A stretch of DNA of 64,000 nucleotides from SAR324 cluster bacterium JCVI-SC AAA005 (GCA_000224765.2 AGAU01000193.1:1-64000); one strand, 5' to 3'; counted from the stretch's first letter, positions 34,486-45,014 are shown. The notes: generated from the letters alone by a model not told the origin. A program made the numbers and translations.

Positions 34486-35241
34486 TCAATAAGTTGCTCG
34501 TCCACCTGAAAGATCAAAGGCAGCTCCGGTCGTGAAGGAATTTTCTTCAGAGGCAATCCAGCAGACCATCGCGGCAATCTCTTCAACTTGAACAAAACGG
34601 CCCCGCGGAATCTTTGAAAGCATGTACTGAATATGTTCCTCACTAATTTGCTCAAAAATCCTTGTTCGAGCTGCAGCCGGAGTAATGCAATTAACAGAAA
34701 TATTTAAATCAGCAGTTTCTTTGCCGAGTGATTTCGTCAAGGCAATCACACCCGCTTTTGATGCAGAATAAGCTGAAGCATTTGGGTTTCCTTCCTTCCC
34801 TGCTATGGATGCGATATTGACAATTCTTCCATAGTTTTGCTGACGCATACCCGTGATCACAGCCCTACAAACATAAAAAGTTCCGGTCAAGTTAATGTCT
34901 AAAGTTTTTTTCCATAGAGCCAAATCGTAGTTTTCAACCGTTGCGGTATCCCCTGCGATTCCCGCAGAATTGACCAACACCTCTGCACCACCTAATTTTT
35001 CTTTCGTGGAATCCCAGGCACTGTTGACAGAATCCAGATCAGATACATTGACTTGGATTGGTACAACTTTTCCTTCGGGATATTGAGACGCAACTGTTTC
35101 GGCAAGGCTCGCATCCATGTCCCAAATTGCGACCTTCGCGCTACCTGCAACAAGCCGATCAACAATTGCTCGGCCAATCCCTTGGGCACCACCAGTCACG
35201 ATAGCCCGCTGATTTGTAAAATCGTAATGGTTCCTCGCCAT
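34486..35241 (-). CDS. Short-chain dehydrogenase/reductase (FabG-like)
   Basis: 251 residues from ATG 35241, which has AGGAG 6 bases upstream; an in-frame ATG 57 bases further out lacks this. Motifs: T-G-G-A-Q-G-I-G-R, N-S-A-G-I-A-G, I-A-S-I-A-G-K and Y-S-A-S-K, ending F-D-L-S-G-G-R-A-T-Y. D at the end of beta-2 (I-W-D-M-D) favours NAD. Catabolic context suggests a sugar-acid or polyol oxidation, not fatty acid synthesis. It begins a three-gene minus-strand operon. Confidence 0.85.
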   Translation of the reverse strand: MARNHYDFTNQRAIVTGGAQGIGRAIVDRLVAGSAKVAIWDMDASLAETVASQYPEGKVVPIQVNVSDLDSVNSAWDSTKEKLGGAEVLVNSAGIAGDTATVENYDLALWKKTLDINLTGTFYVCRAVITGMRQQNYGRIVNIASIAGKEGNPNASAYSASKAGVIALTKSLGKETADLNISVNCITPAAARTRIFEQISEEHIQYMLSKIPRGRFVQVEEIAAMVCWIASEENSFTTGAAFDLSGGRATY

Positions 35242-35476
35242 AAATACTCCTATTGGATGAGATTCAGACTTGAGCCCTAAATTCGCTTCAAATGACACTG
35301 AATTGAACGTGAATGAGGACTTGGCAAGATTTTAATTGCCGTGTATGTTTGCCAATTTAATCAGATTTTCTGAAAAAATTGCAAAAAAATCGTTAGCATC
35401 TAAGAAAATACAGATTCTGCAAGCCATCAAAAAATTCATTAAAAGCCTAAACTTAATTCAATTGCTAGAGGTCATC

Positions 35477-36505
35477 ATGAGTTCGTTTCGAGTCTTGAGT
35501 CCTGATATTCAATACATTGATGGAGGAATCATCGAGAAGGAGGTTGCAAACAAACACCTACAGATTGACCTATTTAGATGGGAGGAAGAGGTCCCTGCTC
35601 AAGATTTAGCTCAATATTTTGGCCTCTTAGTCTGGCATTTAGCAACCATCAACTCTAGCTACATCGATCAGCTAAACAGTTGTCGTATCATTGTTCGCTG
35701 TGGGGTTGGTTTCGACAATGTAGATCTGAAAGCCGCAGCAGAACGAGGCATTGCCGTTTGCAATACTCCTGATTATGGAACCAGCGAGGTTGCCGATCAT
35801 ACGATTGGTATGATTCTCTCGTTGGAGCGGCAATTCGTTTCCTATCATAATCATGTGCAGAGTGACCCCCTGACAAACTTTGATCATTTGGGAGTCCCCC
35901 CTGGACGAAGACTTCGAGGAAGAAGTATCGGATTATTAGGAATGGGACGGATAGGTACTGCAACTGCACTAAGAGCCAAAGCCTTCGGGATGCGAGTGCT
36001 GATTTACGACCCCTATCTAACCAGAGGACAGGAAATTGCGGTGGGGGTTGAGAGAGTTGAAAGCTTGGAAGAACTCTGTAGTCAAGTCAGCATCCTAAGC
36101 ATCCACACACCTCTAACCAAGGAAACTCAAGGGATAATCAATGAGCAATTGCTACGGTTGTTACCCAAAGACTCGATTTTGATCAACACAGCGAGGGGGC
36201 TAATTCTGGATTTAGATGCCGTTTATAATGTCCTCAAAGATGGCCATCTTCGTGCTGCAGCAATCGACGTTTTTCCATCAGAACCTCCAGATCCAATGCC
36301 AAGGTTGTTGCATGCTCTTCAAAACAAAGAGCCCTGGCTTCAACAACGATTACTCGTCACTCCCCATACAGCATGGTACAGCGTTGATAGTGCACTAGAC
36401 CTTAGAAGAAAATCCGTAGAAACGGCTCTTTTATATCTAAAAAATGATAAGTTAAGAAACTGTGTGAATGCCCACCTTCTCCAGCCAGGGCAAACCTTCC
36501 GCTGA
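35477..36505 (+). CDS. D-isomer-specific 2-hydroxyacid dehydrogenase
   Basis: 342 residues from ATG 35477 (GAGG upstream), chosen over the ATG at 35336, which would add 47 unrelated residues. The NAD-binding G-M-G-R-I-G is at 155-160. The substrate/catalytic residues are in [13 protein letters not shown] and T-P-H-T-A-W. The insert around V-P-P-G-R-R-L-R-G and the overall pattern resemble the C-terminal-binding-protein-like branch. It heads a plus-strand cluster of oxidoreductases and is divergent from the SDR operon; the shared 235-bp gap should hold both promoters. Confidence 0.85.
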   Translation: MSSFRVLSPDIQYIDGGIIEKEVANKHLQIDLFRWEEEVPAQDLAQYFGLLVWHLATINSSYIDQLNSCRIIVRCGVGFDNVDLKAAAERGIAVCNTPDYGTSEVADHTIGMILSLERQFVSYHNHVQSDPLTNFDHLGVPPGRRLRGRSIGLLGMGRIGTATALRAKAFGMRVLIYDPYLTRGQEIAVGVERVESLEELCSQVSILSIHTPLTKETQGIINEQLLRLLPKDSILINTARGLILDLDAVYNVLKDGHLRAAAIDVFPSEPPDPMPRLLHALQNKEPWLQQRLLVTPHTAWYSVDSALDLRRKSVETALLYLKNDKLRNCVNAHLLQPGQTFR

Positions 36506-36549
36506 AATCTTGTTACATTGTTTTCATTAAACTTCAATTAAGGTTCATC

Positions 36550-37302
36550 ATGTCTGCAAATAACAACACAAAAGTTGCCATAATTACTGGGGCTGGAACC
36601 GGTGTTGGGTGCTCAGTCGCTCAACGATTTTTAACTGAAGGTTACCAAGTTGCACTTCTCGGAAGACGTCAAGAACTCCTAGAGGAAACAGCAGCAGGAG
36701 CAGAGAATGCTCTCGTTCTACCCTGCGATGTAAGTCAGCCTGAAGCAGTTGACAACGCATTCACTAGTGTTGTCAACAAGTGGGGTAAAATTGATGTTCT
36801 TTTCAATAACGCTGGAATGGGAAGCCCATCAAGAACGATTGATGAAACCCCAATCGAAGACTGGCTCAAAGTAGTTGATGTCAATTTGACAGGTTCTTTC
36901 CTCTGTGCAAGGGCGGCTTTTGGACAAATGAGGCGTCAGAATCCAAAGGGTGGTCGCATCATCAACAACGGTTCCATATCTGCTTATGTTCCTCGCCCTG
37001 GATCTGCGCCCTACACTGCTACAAAACACGCAATTACAGGGTTAACCCGATCAATTTCCTTAGATGGCCGTCCCTTCAACATTGCCTGCGGACAGGTTGA
37101 TATTGGGAACGCCGCTACTCCGATGACTGACCGGATGACCACAGGAGTGCCTCAGGCTGATGGTAGTGTTCGGATTGAGCCTAGAATGGAAGTTGATAAT
37201 GTGGCGACTACCGTTCTGTACATGGCAGAATTGCCCTTAGAAGCAAACGTGCAGTTTGTCACTGTGATGGCCACCACGATGCCGTTCATTGGCAGAGGAT
37301 AA
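36550..37302 (+). CDS. Short-chain dehydrogenase/reductase
   Basis: 250 residues. T-G-A-G-T-G-V-G is the cofactor motif, N-N-A-G-M-G the structural NAG motif, and N-G-S-I-S and Y-T-A-T-K the active site. G-R-R-Q-E-L-L after beta-2 points to NADP. The C-terminal part ([17 protein letters not shown]) is unusual in lacking the common D-G-G end. It is followed after 46 bp by another SDR. Confidence 0.85.
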   Translation: MSANNNTKVAIITGAGTGVGCSVAQRFLTEGYQVALLGRRQELLEETAAGAENALVLPCDVSQPEAVDNAFTSVVNKWGKIDVLFNNAGMGSPSRTIDETPIEDWLKVVDVNLTGSFLCARAAFGQMRRQNPKGGRIINNGSISAYVPRPGSAPYTATKHAITGLTRSISLDGRPFNIACGQVDIGNAATPMTDRMTTGVPQADGSVRIEPRMEVDNVATTVLYMAELPLEANVQFVTVMATTMPFIGRG

Positions 37303-37348
37303 GGGCTGCTCAATATTTTAAAGATACATATCAATTAAGGGAATCGCC

Positions 37349-38095
37349 ATGAACAAAATCATGTTAGTTACAGGCGGAAGCAGAGGAATTGGTGCATCAA
37401 CAGTCCGTCTGGGTGCGAAGCGAGGCTATGCGGTCGCAATCAACTACCAGAAACGAGCAGACGTTGCGAAAAACTTAATGGATGAAATCAATGATGGAGG
37501 AGGAAAGGCAATCATCATTCAAGCTAATGTGGGTGTCGAATCAGAGATCATTGAGATGTTCAATCAGGTGGACCAGCAACTGGGAACTCTGACCGCCTTC
37601 GTCAACAATGCTGGGATCATCCAACCTCCGAAAACACTTGTAGAAATGACAAAGGAACGTTTGCAGGGACTTTTTGATGTGAATATTCTTGGAACAGTTT
37701 TATGCGCTAGGGAGGCTGTCAAAAGAATGTCCACTCGATTGGGTGGTTCTGGAGGAGCAATTGTTAATCTTTCGTCCGCAGCAGCCAAGATGGGGGGGCC
37801 TAATTCATTTCTTGATTATGCAGCCAGCAAAGGAGCCGTCGACACCTTTACACACGGCTTAGGCCAGGAAGTCGCTAATGAAGGAATACGAGTGAATGGA
37901 ATCCGTCCAGGACTAATTTATACCGATATTCACGCAAGCCTGGGTGATCCTGATCGCGTGAAACGAATGGAAAATGTGGTACCCATGAAGCGAGGTGGGC
38001 TACCAGAAGAAGTTGCAGAAGCAATCTTGTGGTTACTATCTCAAGAAGCCTCCTACGTTACTGCATCCACGTTGGATGTCGGAGGTGGACGCTAA
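37349..38095 (+). CDS. Short-chain dehydrogenase/reductase
   Basis: 248 residues. T-G-G-S-R-G-I-G near the start, N-N-A-G-I, L-S-S-A-A-A and Y-A-A-S-K, ending L-D-V-G-G-G-R. The N-Y-Q-K-R at the end of beta-2 favours NADP. It resembles glucose/ribitol-type and FabG-like SDRs; the substrate is unknown. It is in line with the SDR before and the aldo/keto reductase after it. Confidence 0.85.
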   Translation: MNKIMLVTGGSRGIGASTVRLGAKRGYAVAINYQKRADVAKNLMDEINDGGGKAIIIQANVGVESEIIEMFNQVDQQLGTLTAFVNNAGIIQPPKTLVEMTKERLQGLFDVNILGTVLCAREAVKRMSTRLGGSGGAIVNLSSAAAKMGGPNSFLDYAASKGAVDTFTHGLGQEVANEGIRVNGIRPGLIYTDIHASLGDPDRVKRMENVVPMKRGGLPEEVAEAILWLLSQEASYVTASTLDVGGGR

Positions 38096-38140
38096 ATCTT
38101 ATTAGTAAATTAAATTTTTCAGAAGCATTAGGAGTATTCA

Positions 38141-39196
38141 ATGAAATACCGTTATCTTGGTAGATCAGGTCTGCTTGTTTCCAGAATCTGCTTAGGCACG
38201 ATGACATTTGGAATGGCCAACTGGGGCTGTGATCAAAATCAGGCTTCGCGTATTGTTGATACATTTGTTGGTGCAGGAGGAAATTTTCTCGACACTGCAG
38301 ATATGTACAGCGCTGGGGTTTCTGAAGAAATGACCGGCAAATCGATCAAATCTCACAATCGTGATGAATTAGTCATTGCAACCAAAGCCTGGTTTCGAAC
38401 TACGGAAGGTGCAAATGGAAGTGGAAGTTCCCGTAAGCATATCTTGGAAGCTGTGGAAGCAAGCCTGCGAAGATTGGGAACTGATTACATCGACCTTTAC
38501 CAAGTCCACGGTCCGGACTGGTTCACTCCCATGGAGGAGACGATGCGAACTTTAGATGACCTGGTCCGGCAAGGCAAAGTCCGCTACATCGGCTGCAGCA
38601 ACTATTACGCTTGGCAAATGGTCAAATCCAACTCAATTGCAGAAAAGATGAACTTGGAAAAGTTCATCAGCGCTCAGCACATGTATAATCTGGTACGCCG
38701 TGATATTGAACGTGAGATTCTTCCGGCCTGTGCCGATCAGGGATTAGGGATGCTTTGCTGGAGCCCACTAGCTAGCGGATTTTTAAGCGGCAAATACCAA
38801 AGGGGAGGTGATATCCCAGAAGGATCAAGAATCTCCTTCCGTAAAAGTGTTGATATTCCTAGATATTTCCATGACCACGCCTTTGATACCGTGGAAACAC
38901 TATTAAAATTGGGTGAAGTGACTGGGAAGCCTCCAAGCCAGCTTTCTACAGCTTGGCTCCTTGGAGATCATAGAGTTACATCAGTCATCTCAGGTCCTAA
39001 AACGGTCTCCCAGATTGAAGATGTTTTAGCAGTCGCAGATTGGGATCTCGAACTGGATCACTGGAATCAATTGGAGGAAGTTTCCAACTTCAAGCATGGA
39101 TATCCGTTGGAGTGGATTGACCAAAACTATGGAAATATTGGTGGATTGGAAGAATTCCCCCCTGTCCACCATCGCCTAGTCCAAGATCGTAGCTAA
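38141..39196 (+). CDS. Aldo/keto reductase
   Basis: 351-residue TIM-barrel NADPH oxidoreductase. Catalytic tetrad visible as D51, Y56, K82 and H123 (D-T-A-D-M-Y, A-T-K-A-W, Q-V-H-G-P-D). The start Y-L-G-R-S-G-L-L-V-S and the late I-S-G-P-K-T-V-S-Q-I-E-D are those of the YajO/Tas-like (AKR11/12) group. AGGAG precedes the ATG by 6 bases. Probably reduces or oxidises a sugar-derived carbonyl in the same pathway as its neighbours. Confidence 0.88.
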   Translation: MKYRYLGRSGLLVSRICLGTMTFGMANWGCDQNQASRIVDTFVGAGGNFLDTADMYSAGVSEEMTGKSIKSHNRDELVIATKAWFRTTEGANGSGSSRKHILEAVEASLRRLGTDYIDLYQVHGPDWFTPMEETMRTLDDLVRQGKVRYIGCSNYYAWQMVKSNSIAEKMNLEKFISAQHMYNLVRRDIEREILPACADQGLGMLCWSPLASGFLSGKYQRGGDIPEGSRISFRKSVDIPRYFHDHAFDTVETLLKLGEVTGKPPSQLSTAWLLGDHRVTSVISGPKTVSQIEDVLAVADWDLELDHWNQLEEVSNFKHGYPLEWIDQNYGNIGGLEEFPPVHHRLVQDRS

Positions 39197-39249
39197 TCTT
39201 ATCTCAGCAGCCTAATGTTTAGTTACAGAAAGATTTTTCAATCCACTAA

Positions 39250-40250
39250 ATGAACATGATGAATTCTTCTTGGCCACTTTTCAAACTGAGACTCAATCCT
39301 TACGGGATGACTTGTTACCTAGGGTTACAAGGCCGTGGTACTACAAGGCAAAATCCAAATGGGACAGGTTTGGAAGGGTTTTTAAAAATTGCCGAAGAAC
39401 TGGGTGCCAAGTCCTTGGAAATCTTTGATCCCTGGTTGCATGAGTTTTCTGGTGATGATTTCCAAAATTTGAAGGCTCGCTTAGATCGGCAAGGAATAAT
39501 TCCAGTCATTTCAGGGGGCTTTATTCTTGAGGAAACGGGACATGTTTTTAAGTCTGCGCGACTTCTGAAAGCAAAAACGATCCGCTTTGCACTGACTGAC
39601 GTTCTATGTGGTGGAAGAGCCTATCGAACTGATTGGAATAAGCTTCGCCAAGCCGTTCGGAGAAAAATCCTTGAATTTGGCAAAACCGCTGATGATGCAG
39701 GTCTGATTATTGCCATAGAAAATCATCAGGATTTTACTTCAGCAGAATTAGTAGAATTCTGCGAGATGACACCAGGAGTTGGAATTACTTACGACACAGG
39801 GAACTCATTTCCAGTGGCTGAATCACCGAATCAGTTTACTAAGACTGTTGCGCCTTACGTTAGACATCTTCAGCTCAAGGACTATATATAGCGCAGTTCA
39901 CCAATGAAGCCTTTCGACTGGTTCGCTGTACGATTGGAGAGGGAACTGTACCATTTGATGAACTTTTAGAAGAAATTGGTAAACACCAAAATCAACTAAC
40001 TGCTTTGCTGGAACCAGGAGCCCTTGAGGCTCGACACGTCAAGCTCTTTAGAGAAGATTGGTAGCAGGGCTATCCAGCAAAATCTGCAGCTAAGCTTGCA
40101 GCATGTCTGTTAGCAACTCAGAAAAACCCACTTGCTGACATAGAAGACTACCGTACACCGTGGGGAAAAAATGAGGACAGTAAGCTTGTGGATTATGAAC
40201 TCCAAATGTACCACAAAAGCTTTGCAAATATGAAAAAACTAGGAATGTAA
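39250..40250 (+). pseudogene. Sugar phosphate isomerase/epimerase (TIM barrel), disrupted
   Basis: The first 213 codons (to TAG at about 39889-39891) encode an AP-endonuclease-2-type TIM barrel with A-I-E-N-H-Q-D-F and Y-D-T-G-N-S-F-P metal-site motifs, stopping just after H-L-Q-L-K-D-Y. Translation in the next frame continues at once with F-R-L-V-R-C-T-I-G-E-G, the natural following strand, then meets a second TAG at 40062-40064 and goes on to TAA 40248-40250. So there is one frameshift near 39888 and one nonsense change. The intact protein would be about 330 residues. The C-terminal metal ligand region is cut off, so the product should be inactive. Confidence 0.85.
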
Positions 40251-41065
40251 TTGACTCAATTGAGTAGTTTACAAGAAAAAACTGCCCTCGTTACAGGCTC
40301 AGGTCGAGGACTCGGCAAGGTGATGGCTGAAAGACTAGCTGATCTAGGAGCAAACATTGTTTTGCATGACATCAGCTGGGAAGCCCCTGAAAAATATAAG
40401 GAAGCTAAAAACCTTGGAGTGGTTGCCAAAGAATTTGAAAAAAAGGTATCAAAGTACTAACAGTGACTGGCAATATCGGAGATGTTCAAGCAGTGGCTGA
40501 AATGTGTACCAAGATTGAAGAAAAATTCTCGAAGGTAGACATCCTTATCAATTGTGCCAGGGGTGACATAGGAGCATGTGGTGGCAAACCATCACCCAAT
40601 AATGCACTTGATATCCCTATCGAGGATGTAGAGGCGCTGATTAACCACAACTTGATTGGAACCATAAATGTTTGCAAAGCATTCATCCAAGCAATGCGGG
40701 ATCAGAAATACGGAGTTGTAGTTAATATTGGATCTGTAGCAGGACAACTCGGTGTGTCTGAAAGAGCAATTTACGGAATTCTGAAAGCTTCTGTTACGCA
40801 CTATACTCGTTGCTTGGCCACTGAGCTGAAGCAACATGGGGTTCATGTAAATTGTGTTGCTCCCGGACCTACGAAGAATGCACGTTTTGAGGCTACAAGG
40901 GTCGTTGATCCAGAGATGATGGATTCCCAAAAAGCTTCCCTGGTTCGCTACGGAGAGCCCAGCGAGATTGCGAACGCAGTCGCGTTTCTGGTGTCTGACC
41001 AGGCAAAATTCATTAATGGACAGGTCCTCTGCGTGGATGGAGGGTTGGTTAACTTTCCCAGTTAG
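40251..41065 (+). pseudogene. Short-chain dehydrogenase split by a frameshift
   Basis: A TTG start directly after the previous stop opens a frame with T-G-S-G-R-G-L-G-K (SDR cofactor motif) that ends at TAA 40458-40460 after 69 codons. The rest of the SDR (D-I-L-I-N-C-A-R-G, I-G-S-V-A-G, Y-G-I-L-K, C-V-D-G-G-L) continues in another frame to 41065. The shift falls on a run of seven A near 40439-40445, so one extra A explains it. The run is also a plausible slippage site, so weak expression by polymerase or ribosome slippage cannot be excluded; a sequence error is a third option. The broken gene directly upstream favours decay. Confidence 0.75.
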
Positions 41066-41112
41066 AAATATATATTTTTTTCAAGCCTATCTATGATTCT
41101 TCAAGCAATACT

Positions 41113-42204
41113 GTGACTACAAAACTGGACCATCGGCGACTTGATCAACTTTATAATTTCTTTGAGGGAACCGTACAAAGAGGAGACATCTCAGGTGCAG
41201 CATTCCAACTTTCGGCAGGAAATCACAGTAAAGTCACAAAGGCTTTTGGTAGATTTGAGCCAAATCTTTCTGCTCCAATGCAACAAGATTCAATCTTTCT
41301 GGTAGCCTCAATTACTAAACCATTTACCGTAGCTGCAGCAGTATTACTAGCTGAACGTGGTCAAATTTTACTAGATGATCCAGCCTTTATTTACCTTCCT
41401 GAGTTCGGCAATTCTAGAAAAGAAGAAATCACTCTTCGACATCTGATGACTCATAGCTCCGGGCTACCGGACATGCTTCCAGAAAATCAAAGCTTGCGGG
41501 AGCGACATGCTCCCATAAAAGATTTCATTCAACAGATCTGCAGACTGAAACCTGATTTTCCAGCTGGTACAGGCCTACAATACCAGAGCACTGGCATTGC
41601 GATTCTTGGAGAGATTGTCCGCAGAGTAAGCGGGATTTCGCTTGGACAGTTTTTAAGAAAAGAGTTTTTTGAGCCCTTAAGTATGAAGGACACATCACTT
41701 GGGTTGGCAGGGCTACCTGAAGAACGATTGTCAAAAGTCAAACTACCTCCAGGGCAGGAGGGCAGCAACTGGGGCTGGAACAGTCACTACTGGCGAAATC
41801 TAGGGGCCGCTTGGGGCGGTATGTTCTCAACTGTCGAAGACCTGACTCATTTTCTAAAAATGCTACTGAATGGAGGAGAATTCCAGGGTAACCGAATTTT
41901 TAGCAGAAGCGCCGTTGAAACAATGATTCGAGATCAGACTAGTCTCATGTCTTTAGTCCCAAATGAGCAAAAGGGAATGATGCGTGGAGGACTAGGCTGG
42001 AGGCTTGCGCCCTCATCTTGTTGGGGATTCTTCGGGGACTTTCTTTCACCGGGAAGTTTCGGACACGGTGGAGCAACAGGCACTGTTTTCTGGGCAGATC
42101 CCAAGCGGGATGCAACCTTTGCTTTGCTTACCACCCAACCATCTATTTGGAGTAAATCCCTGCTGGACAAAGCTTCTAACCTCGCCATAGCTTGCGTCGA
42201 CTGA
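41113..42204 (+). CDS. Beta-lactamase-family serine hydrolase (esterase/CubicO-like)
   Basis: 363 residues of the class C beta-lactamase-like fold. The nucleophile motif S-I-T-K is at 66-69, Y-Q-S at 157-159 and H-G-G in G-H-G-G-A-T-G near residue 318. No signal peptide, so it is cytoplasmic, which argues against true beta-lactamase. Members of this group are esterases or lactonases; a sugar-acid lactonase or ester hydrolase would suit the cluster but is an inference. Start is a GTG; no clear ribosome-binding site. Confidence 0.8.
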   Translation: MTTKLDHRRLDQLYNFFEGTVQRGDISGAAFQLSAGNHSKVTKAFGRFEPNLSAPMQQDSIFLVASITKPFTVAAAVLLAERGQILLDDPAFIYLPEFGNSRKEEITLRHLMTHSSGLPDMLPENQSLRERHAPIKDFIQQICRLKPDFPAGTGLQYQSTGIAILGEIVRRVSGISLGQFLRKEFFEPLSMKDTSLGLAGLPEERLSKVKLPPGQEGSNWGWNSHYWRNLGAAWGGMFSTVEDLTHFLKMLLNGGEFQGNRIFSRSAVETMIRDQTSLMSLVPNEQKGMMRGGLGWRLAPSSCWGFFGDFLSPGSFGHGGATGTVFWADPKRDATFALLTTQPSIWSKSLLDKASNLAIACVD

Positions 42205-42260
42205 CTACCAAGACTAGACCTCAATCAATCTTTTTTTTCCTCAACTCACTTAGGGTAAAA

Positions 42261-43241
42261 ATGACTGCCAAAATGGACGCTTTACAGGTAATCGCGCGTG
42301 GAAAAGCAGAGTTTATCAGAACAGCCTTACCTGAACTCATAGAGAGCCATGCGATTGTTCAGCCTCGTCATATAACCCTTTGTGGAAGTGATGTCTGGAT
42401 GCTGAGTCATGCTCCAGATGCAGCGTATCCCTTTCCAACCGGAACAACGGGCCACGAAGTTATTGCTGAAATTTTGGAGCTTAGCCCTGAAGTAGAGGGT
42501 CATGAGGTCGGGGACTTTGTTCTTGCTATTGCCCCAGACCATCGAGCAATGGCTGAACGCTACTTGACTCCACAAAAGAACTTGTTGAAACTTCCCAGTG
42601 GAAAAACTAGAGAAGAATTGTTGATGGCTCAGCAACTCGGAACCGTTCTCTATGCCTGTAAGCAGCTTCCAAGTGTGATCGGAAAGACAGTTGCGGTTGT
42701 TGGACAGGGAACCGCTGGACTATGGTTTAATTTCGTTTTGCAGCGACTTGGGGCTGCCAAAGTCATAGCTTTAGATCCAAAAACAAACCGACTTCAGCTT
42801 GCCTGCCAATATGGTGCTACTGATACCATCAACATTCGAGAAGAAGATCCTCTCGAGCAAGTTCTTGCTATAAATGATGGGAAATTAGCAGACATTGTTG
42901 TGGAAGCTGCTGGGAGGGAGGCCTCCATCAATCTTTCAATTGAGTTAGCTCGAGCGGATACAGGATTTTTTTTACAGTTTGGAGTTCCTTATGAACCAAC
43001 TTCAGTAAATTATGGAAAAATTTTTACGAAGTGTTTGAAACATAAGTCCATTGTACACGCAGGCCGTGAACCAGGACATACATCAACTCTGCAGGCTTTG
43101 GATTTAATTGCTGGTGATTATGTAGATGTATCGCCATTGCTGACACACCGATTCCCATTTGAGAGGGTATTAGAGGCCTACGAGGTTCATCAAAATGCCA
43201 CTGACAACGCTGTCAAGATTGTTGTCGATATGCCTAGTTAG
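42261..43241 (+). CDS. MDR-family (zinc-type) alcohol dehydrogenase
   Basis: 326 residues from ATG 42261; the frame's earlier ATG (42192) adds 23 residues that overlap the hydrolase gene. The catalytic zinc ligands are in L-C-G-S-D and G-H-E; the four-cysteine structural-zinc loop is absent. The NAD(P) site reads V-G-Q-G-T-A-G. It resembles threonine/sorbitol-dehydrogenase-like MDR enzymes. It overlaps the end of the convergent ABC permease gene by 4 bp. Confidence 0.85.
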   Translation: MTAKMDALQVIARGKAEFIRTALPELIESHAIVQPRHITLCGSDVWMLSHAPDAAYPFPTGTTGHEVIAEILELSPEVEGHEVGDFVLAIAPDHRAMAERYLTPQKNLLKLPSGKTREELLMAQQLGTVLYACKQLPSVIGKTVAVVGQGTAGLWFNFVLQRLGAAKVIALDPKTNRLQLACQYGATDTINIREEDPLEQVLAINDGKLADIVVEAAGREASINLSIELARADTGFFLQFGVPYEPTSVNYGKIFTKCLKHKSIVHAGREPGHTSTLQALDLIAGDYVDVSPLLTHRFPFERVLEAYEVHQNATDNAVKIVVDMPS

Positions 43242-44080
43242 CCCTTTACAGCACTTGCCGTCAGTCCAGATACATAATACTTGACAAAAAATGAGTAGAT
43301 GAAAGCCACAGGAACAGATCCAAGAAGGGCAGAAGCCATAAGTGATCCCCAAAATAGTGTATCAGCTTTAATCAGGTCGCTTACGGTTCCGACAGGGATG
43401 GTTTTCATGTCACCAGAAGACATGAAAATCAATGCGTACAGAAATTCGTTCCAGCAGAGAGTAAAGCAAAAGATTGTTGCTGAAAGAATTCCCGGTACAG
43501 ACAGAGGCAGGACGATTCGTACCAGAATCTGAATTCTTGAACAACCATCCATCAAGGCACTTTCTTCAATCTCCTTTGGAATGGTCAGGAAATATCCCAT
43601 CAAGAGCCAGGAAGCGAAAGGAATCAATTGTGTTGGATAGGTAAGAATTAGGGCCCAGTGAGTATTGAAAAGATTCAGCGTACCGATTACTTGAGCCATT
43701 GGAATGAAAAGCAAAGTGGGGGGCACTAGATAGACAAGAAAAATTCCAATCCCCATGAAATCACTGCCAGGAAATTTTAGTCTGGCTAAGGCGTAGCCTA
43801 TACAAATACTACAAAAAATAGAAAGTGCTGTAGAAACTATAGAAATGACCATAGTATTCCACATCCAGCTAGCAAATTCAGTATTTTCAAAAAGATATAG
43901 GTAGTTTTCTAAAGTAAATCGCTGAACCCAAAATGGATTTAAATCAAGATCAAAAATATCTGATGTTGGCTTAAATGATACTACACCCATCCAATAAAAA
44001 GGAAAAAGTAGTAGCAAAGTATAAACCACCAAAGGAATGTAGATTTGTAACGTCTTTTGCTTATCACTCCCAACCATCAT
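43238..44080 (-). CDS. CUT1-type sugar ABC transporter permease (MalG-like)
   Basis: 280 residues, six membrane segments. The EAA loop E-E-S-A-L-M-D-G-C-S-R-I-Q-I-L-V-R-I-V-L-P that contacts the ATPase is present, and N-E-F-L-Y-A-L follows, as in MalG-type permeases. Overlaps the MalF-like gene by ATGA. No ATP-binding gene is in this operon, so it may share an ATPase encoded elsewhere. Confidence 0.92.
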   Translation of the reverse strand: MMVGSDKQKTLQIYIPLVVYTLLLLFPFYWMGVVSFKPTSDIFDLDLNPFWVQRFTLENYLYLFENTEFASWMWNTMVISIVSTALSIFCSICIGYALARLKFPGSDFMGIGIFLVYLVPPTLLFIPMAQVIGTLNLFNTHWALILTYPTQLIPFASWLLMGYFLTIPKEIEESALMDGCSRIQILVRIVLPLSVPGILSATIFCFTLCWNEFLYALIFMSSGDMKTIPVGTVSDLIKADTLFWGSLMASALLGSVPVAFIYSFFVKYYVSGLTASAVKG

Positions 44081-44973
44081 GCAGTTTTTCTCATATATCG
44101 GAGTAGGAAGATACTAAAGAATGCCAGTATTGGAAACATGTATAAAGTTATTGCAGCAGCCATCCCAATCTCTGTTCCAAAAAGACCAATTTGATAAGCA
44201 TATGTCCCAAAGATGTGAGTTTGGTTTGCTGGTCCACCTTTTGTTAATACGTAGATCAATTGAAAATCTGCAAATGTCCATATTATGGATAACAAACTTG
44301 TTATCATTAAGATACCTTTGATTTGTGGCAAAGTTACATTAACAAATCTTTGAAATTTATTCGCACCATCAATTGCAGCCTGTTCGTGAAGCTCTGGTGG
44401 AACAGCTTGTAATCCAGCCAAAATACTTATACCAAAAAAAGGAATACCTCGCCAAATATTTACCCAGCAAATAGCTGTTACAGCTAATATTTGGTCACCC
44501 AAAAAATTTACATTCGACTCAATCAGTCCCATTTCAATCATTAGCCAAGAGATAGGACTAAATACTGGATCAAAAATCATAAACCAGCCCAGAGAACTTA
44601 ATGCTGTTGGAACAATCCAGGGCAGCATAACGAAAGCTCTTATCGGGTTGCTAAAACGAATCTTATTGTTCAAAATTAGTGCGAGCCCCAGCCCCATTAA
44701 AGCTTTAAAAGGTACCGTTACCACTGCGTAAATCATTGTATTCCAAGCTGTTTGGTGAAATATATCGTCTTCAAGAAGATCCGTATAATTCCATAGCCCA
44801 ATGAACTCGCCCGGCATGCCAATTCTAGTATCTGTCAGGGACAACCAAATACCTAAAAAAAATGGGTAAGCAAGAAATACTAAGAGAAGAATTAAACCGG
44901 GCAACATTAATAAAACACCCAGTGAACTTTCTCTATCTAAAAAATTTTCTGATTGAATAGATCCTGAATTCAT
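44077..44973 (-). CDS. CUT1-type sugar ABC transporter permease (MalF-like)
   Basis: 298 residues, six membrane segments, with the EAA loop E-Q-A-A-I-D-G-A-N-K-F-Q-R-F-V-N-V-T-L-P. The start L-P-G-L-I-L-L-L-V-F-L-A-Y-P-F is typical of UgpA/MalF-like permeases. It is downstream of the binding-protein gene and of a hairpin that probably lowers expression relative to that gene. Confidence 0.92.
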   Translation of the reverse strand: MNSGSIQSENFLDRESSLGVLLMLPGLILLLVFLAYPFFLGIWLSLTDTRIGMPGEFIGLWNYTDLLEDDIFHQTAWNTMIYAVVTVPFKALMGLGLALILNNKIRFSNPIRAFVMLPWIVPTALSSLGWFMIFDPVFSPISWLMIEMGLIESNVNFLGDQILAVTAICWVNIWRGIPFFGISILAGLQAVPPELHEQAAIDGANKFQRFVNVTLPQIKGILMITSLLSIIWTFADFQLIYVLTKGGPANQTHIFGTYAYQIGLFGTEIGMAAAITLYMFPILAFFSIFLLRYMRKTA

Positions 44974-45014
44974 TTTAAAAATTATTTTTTTCTTATGCCG
45001 AATGTGCCCAAAAT

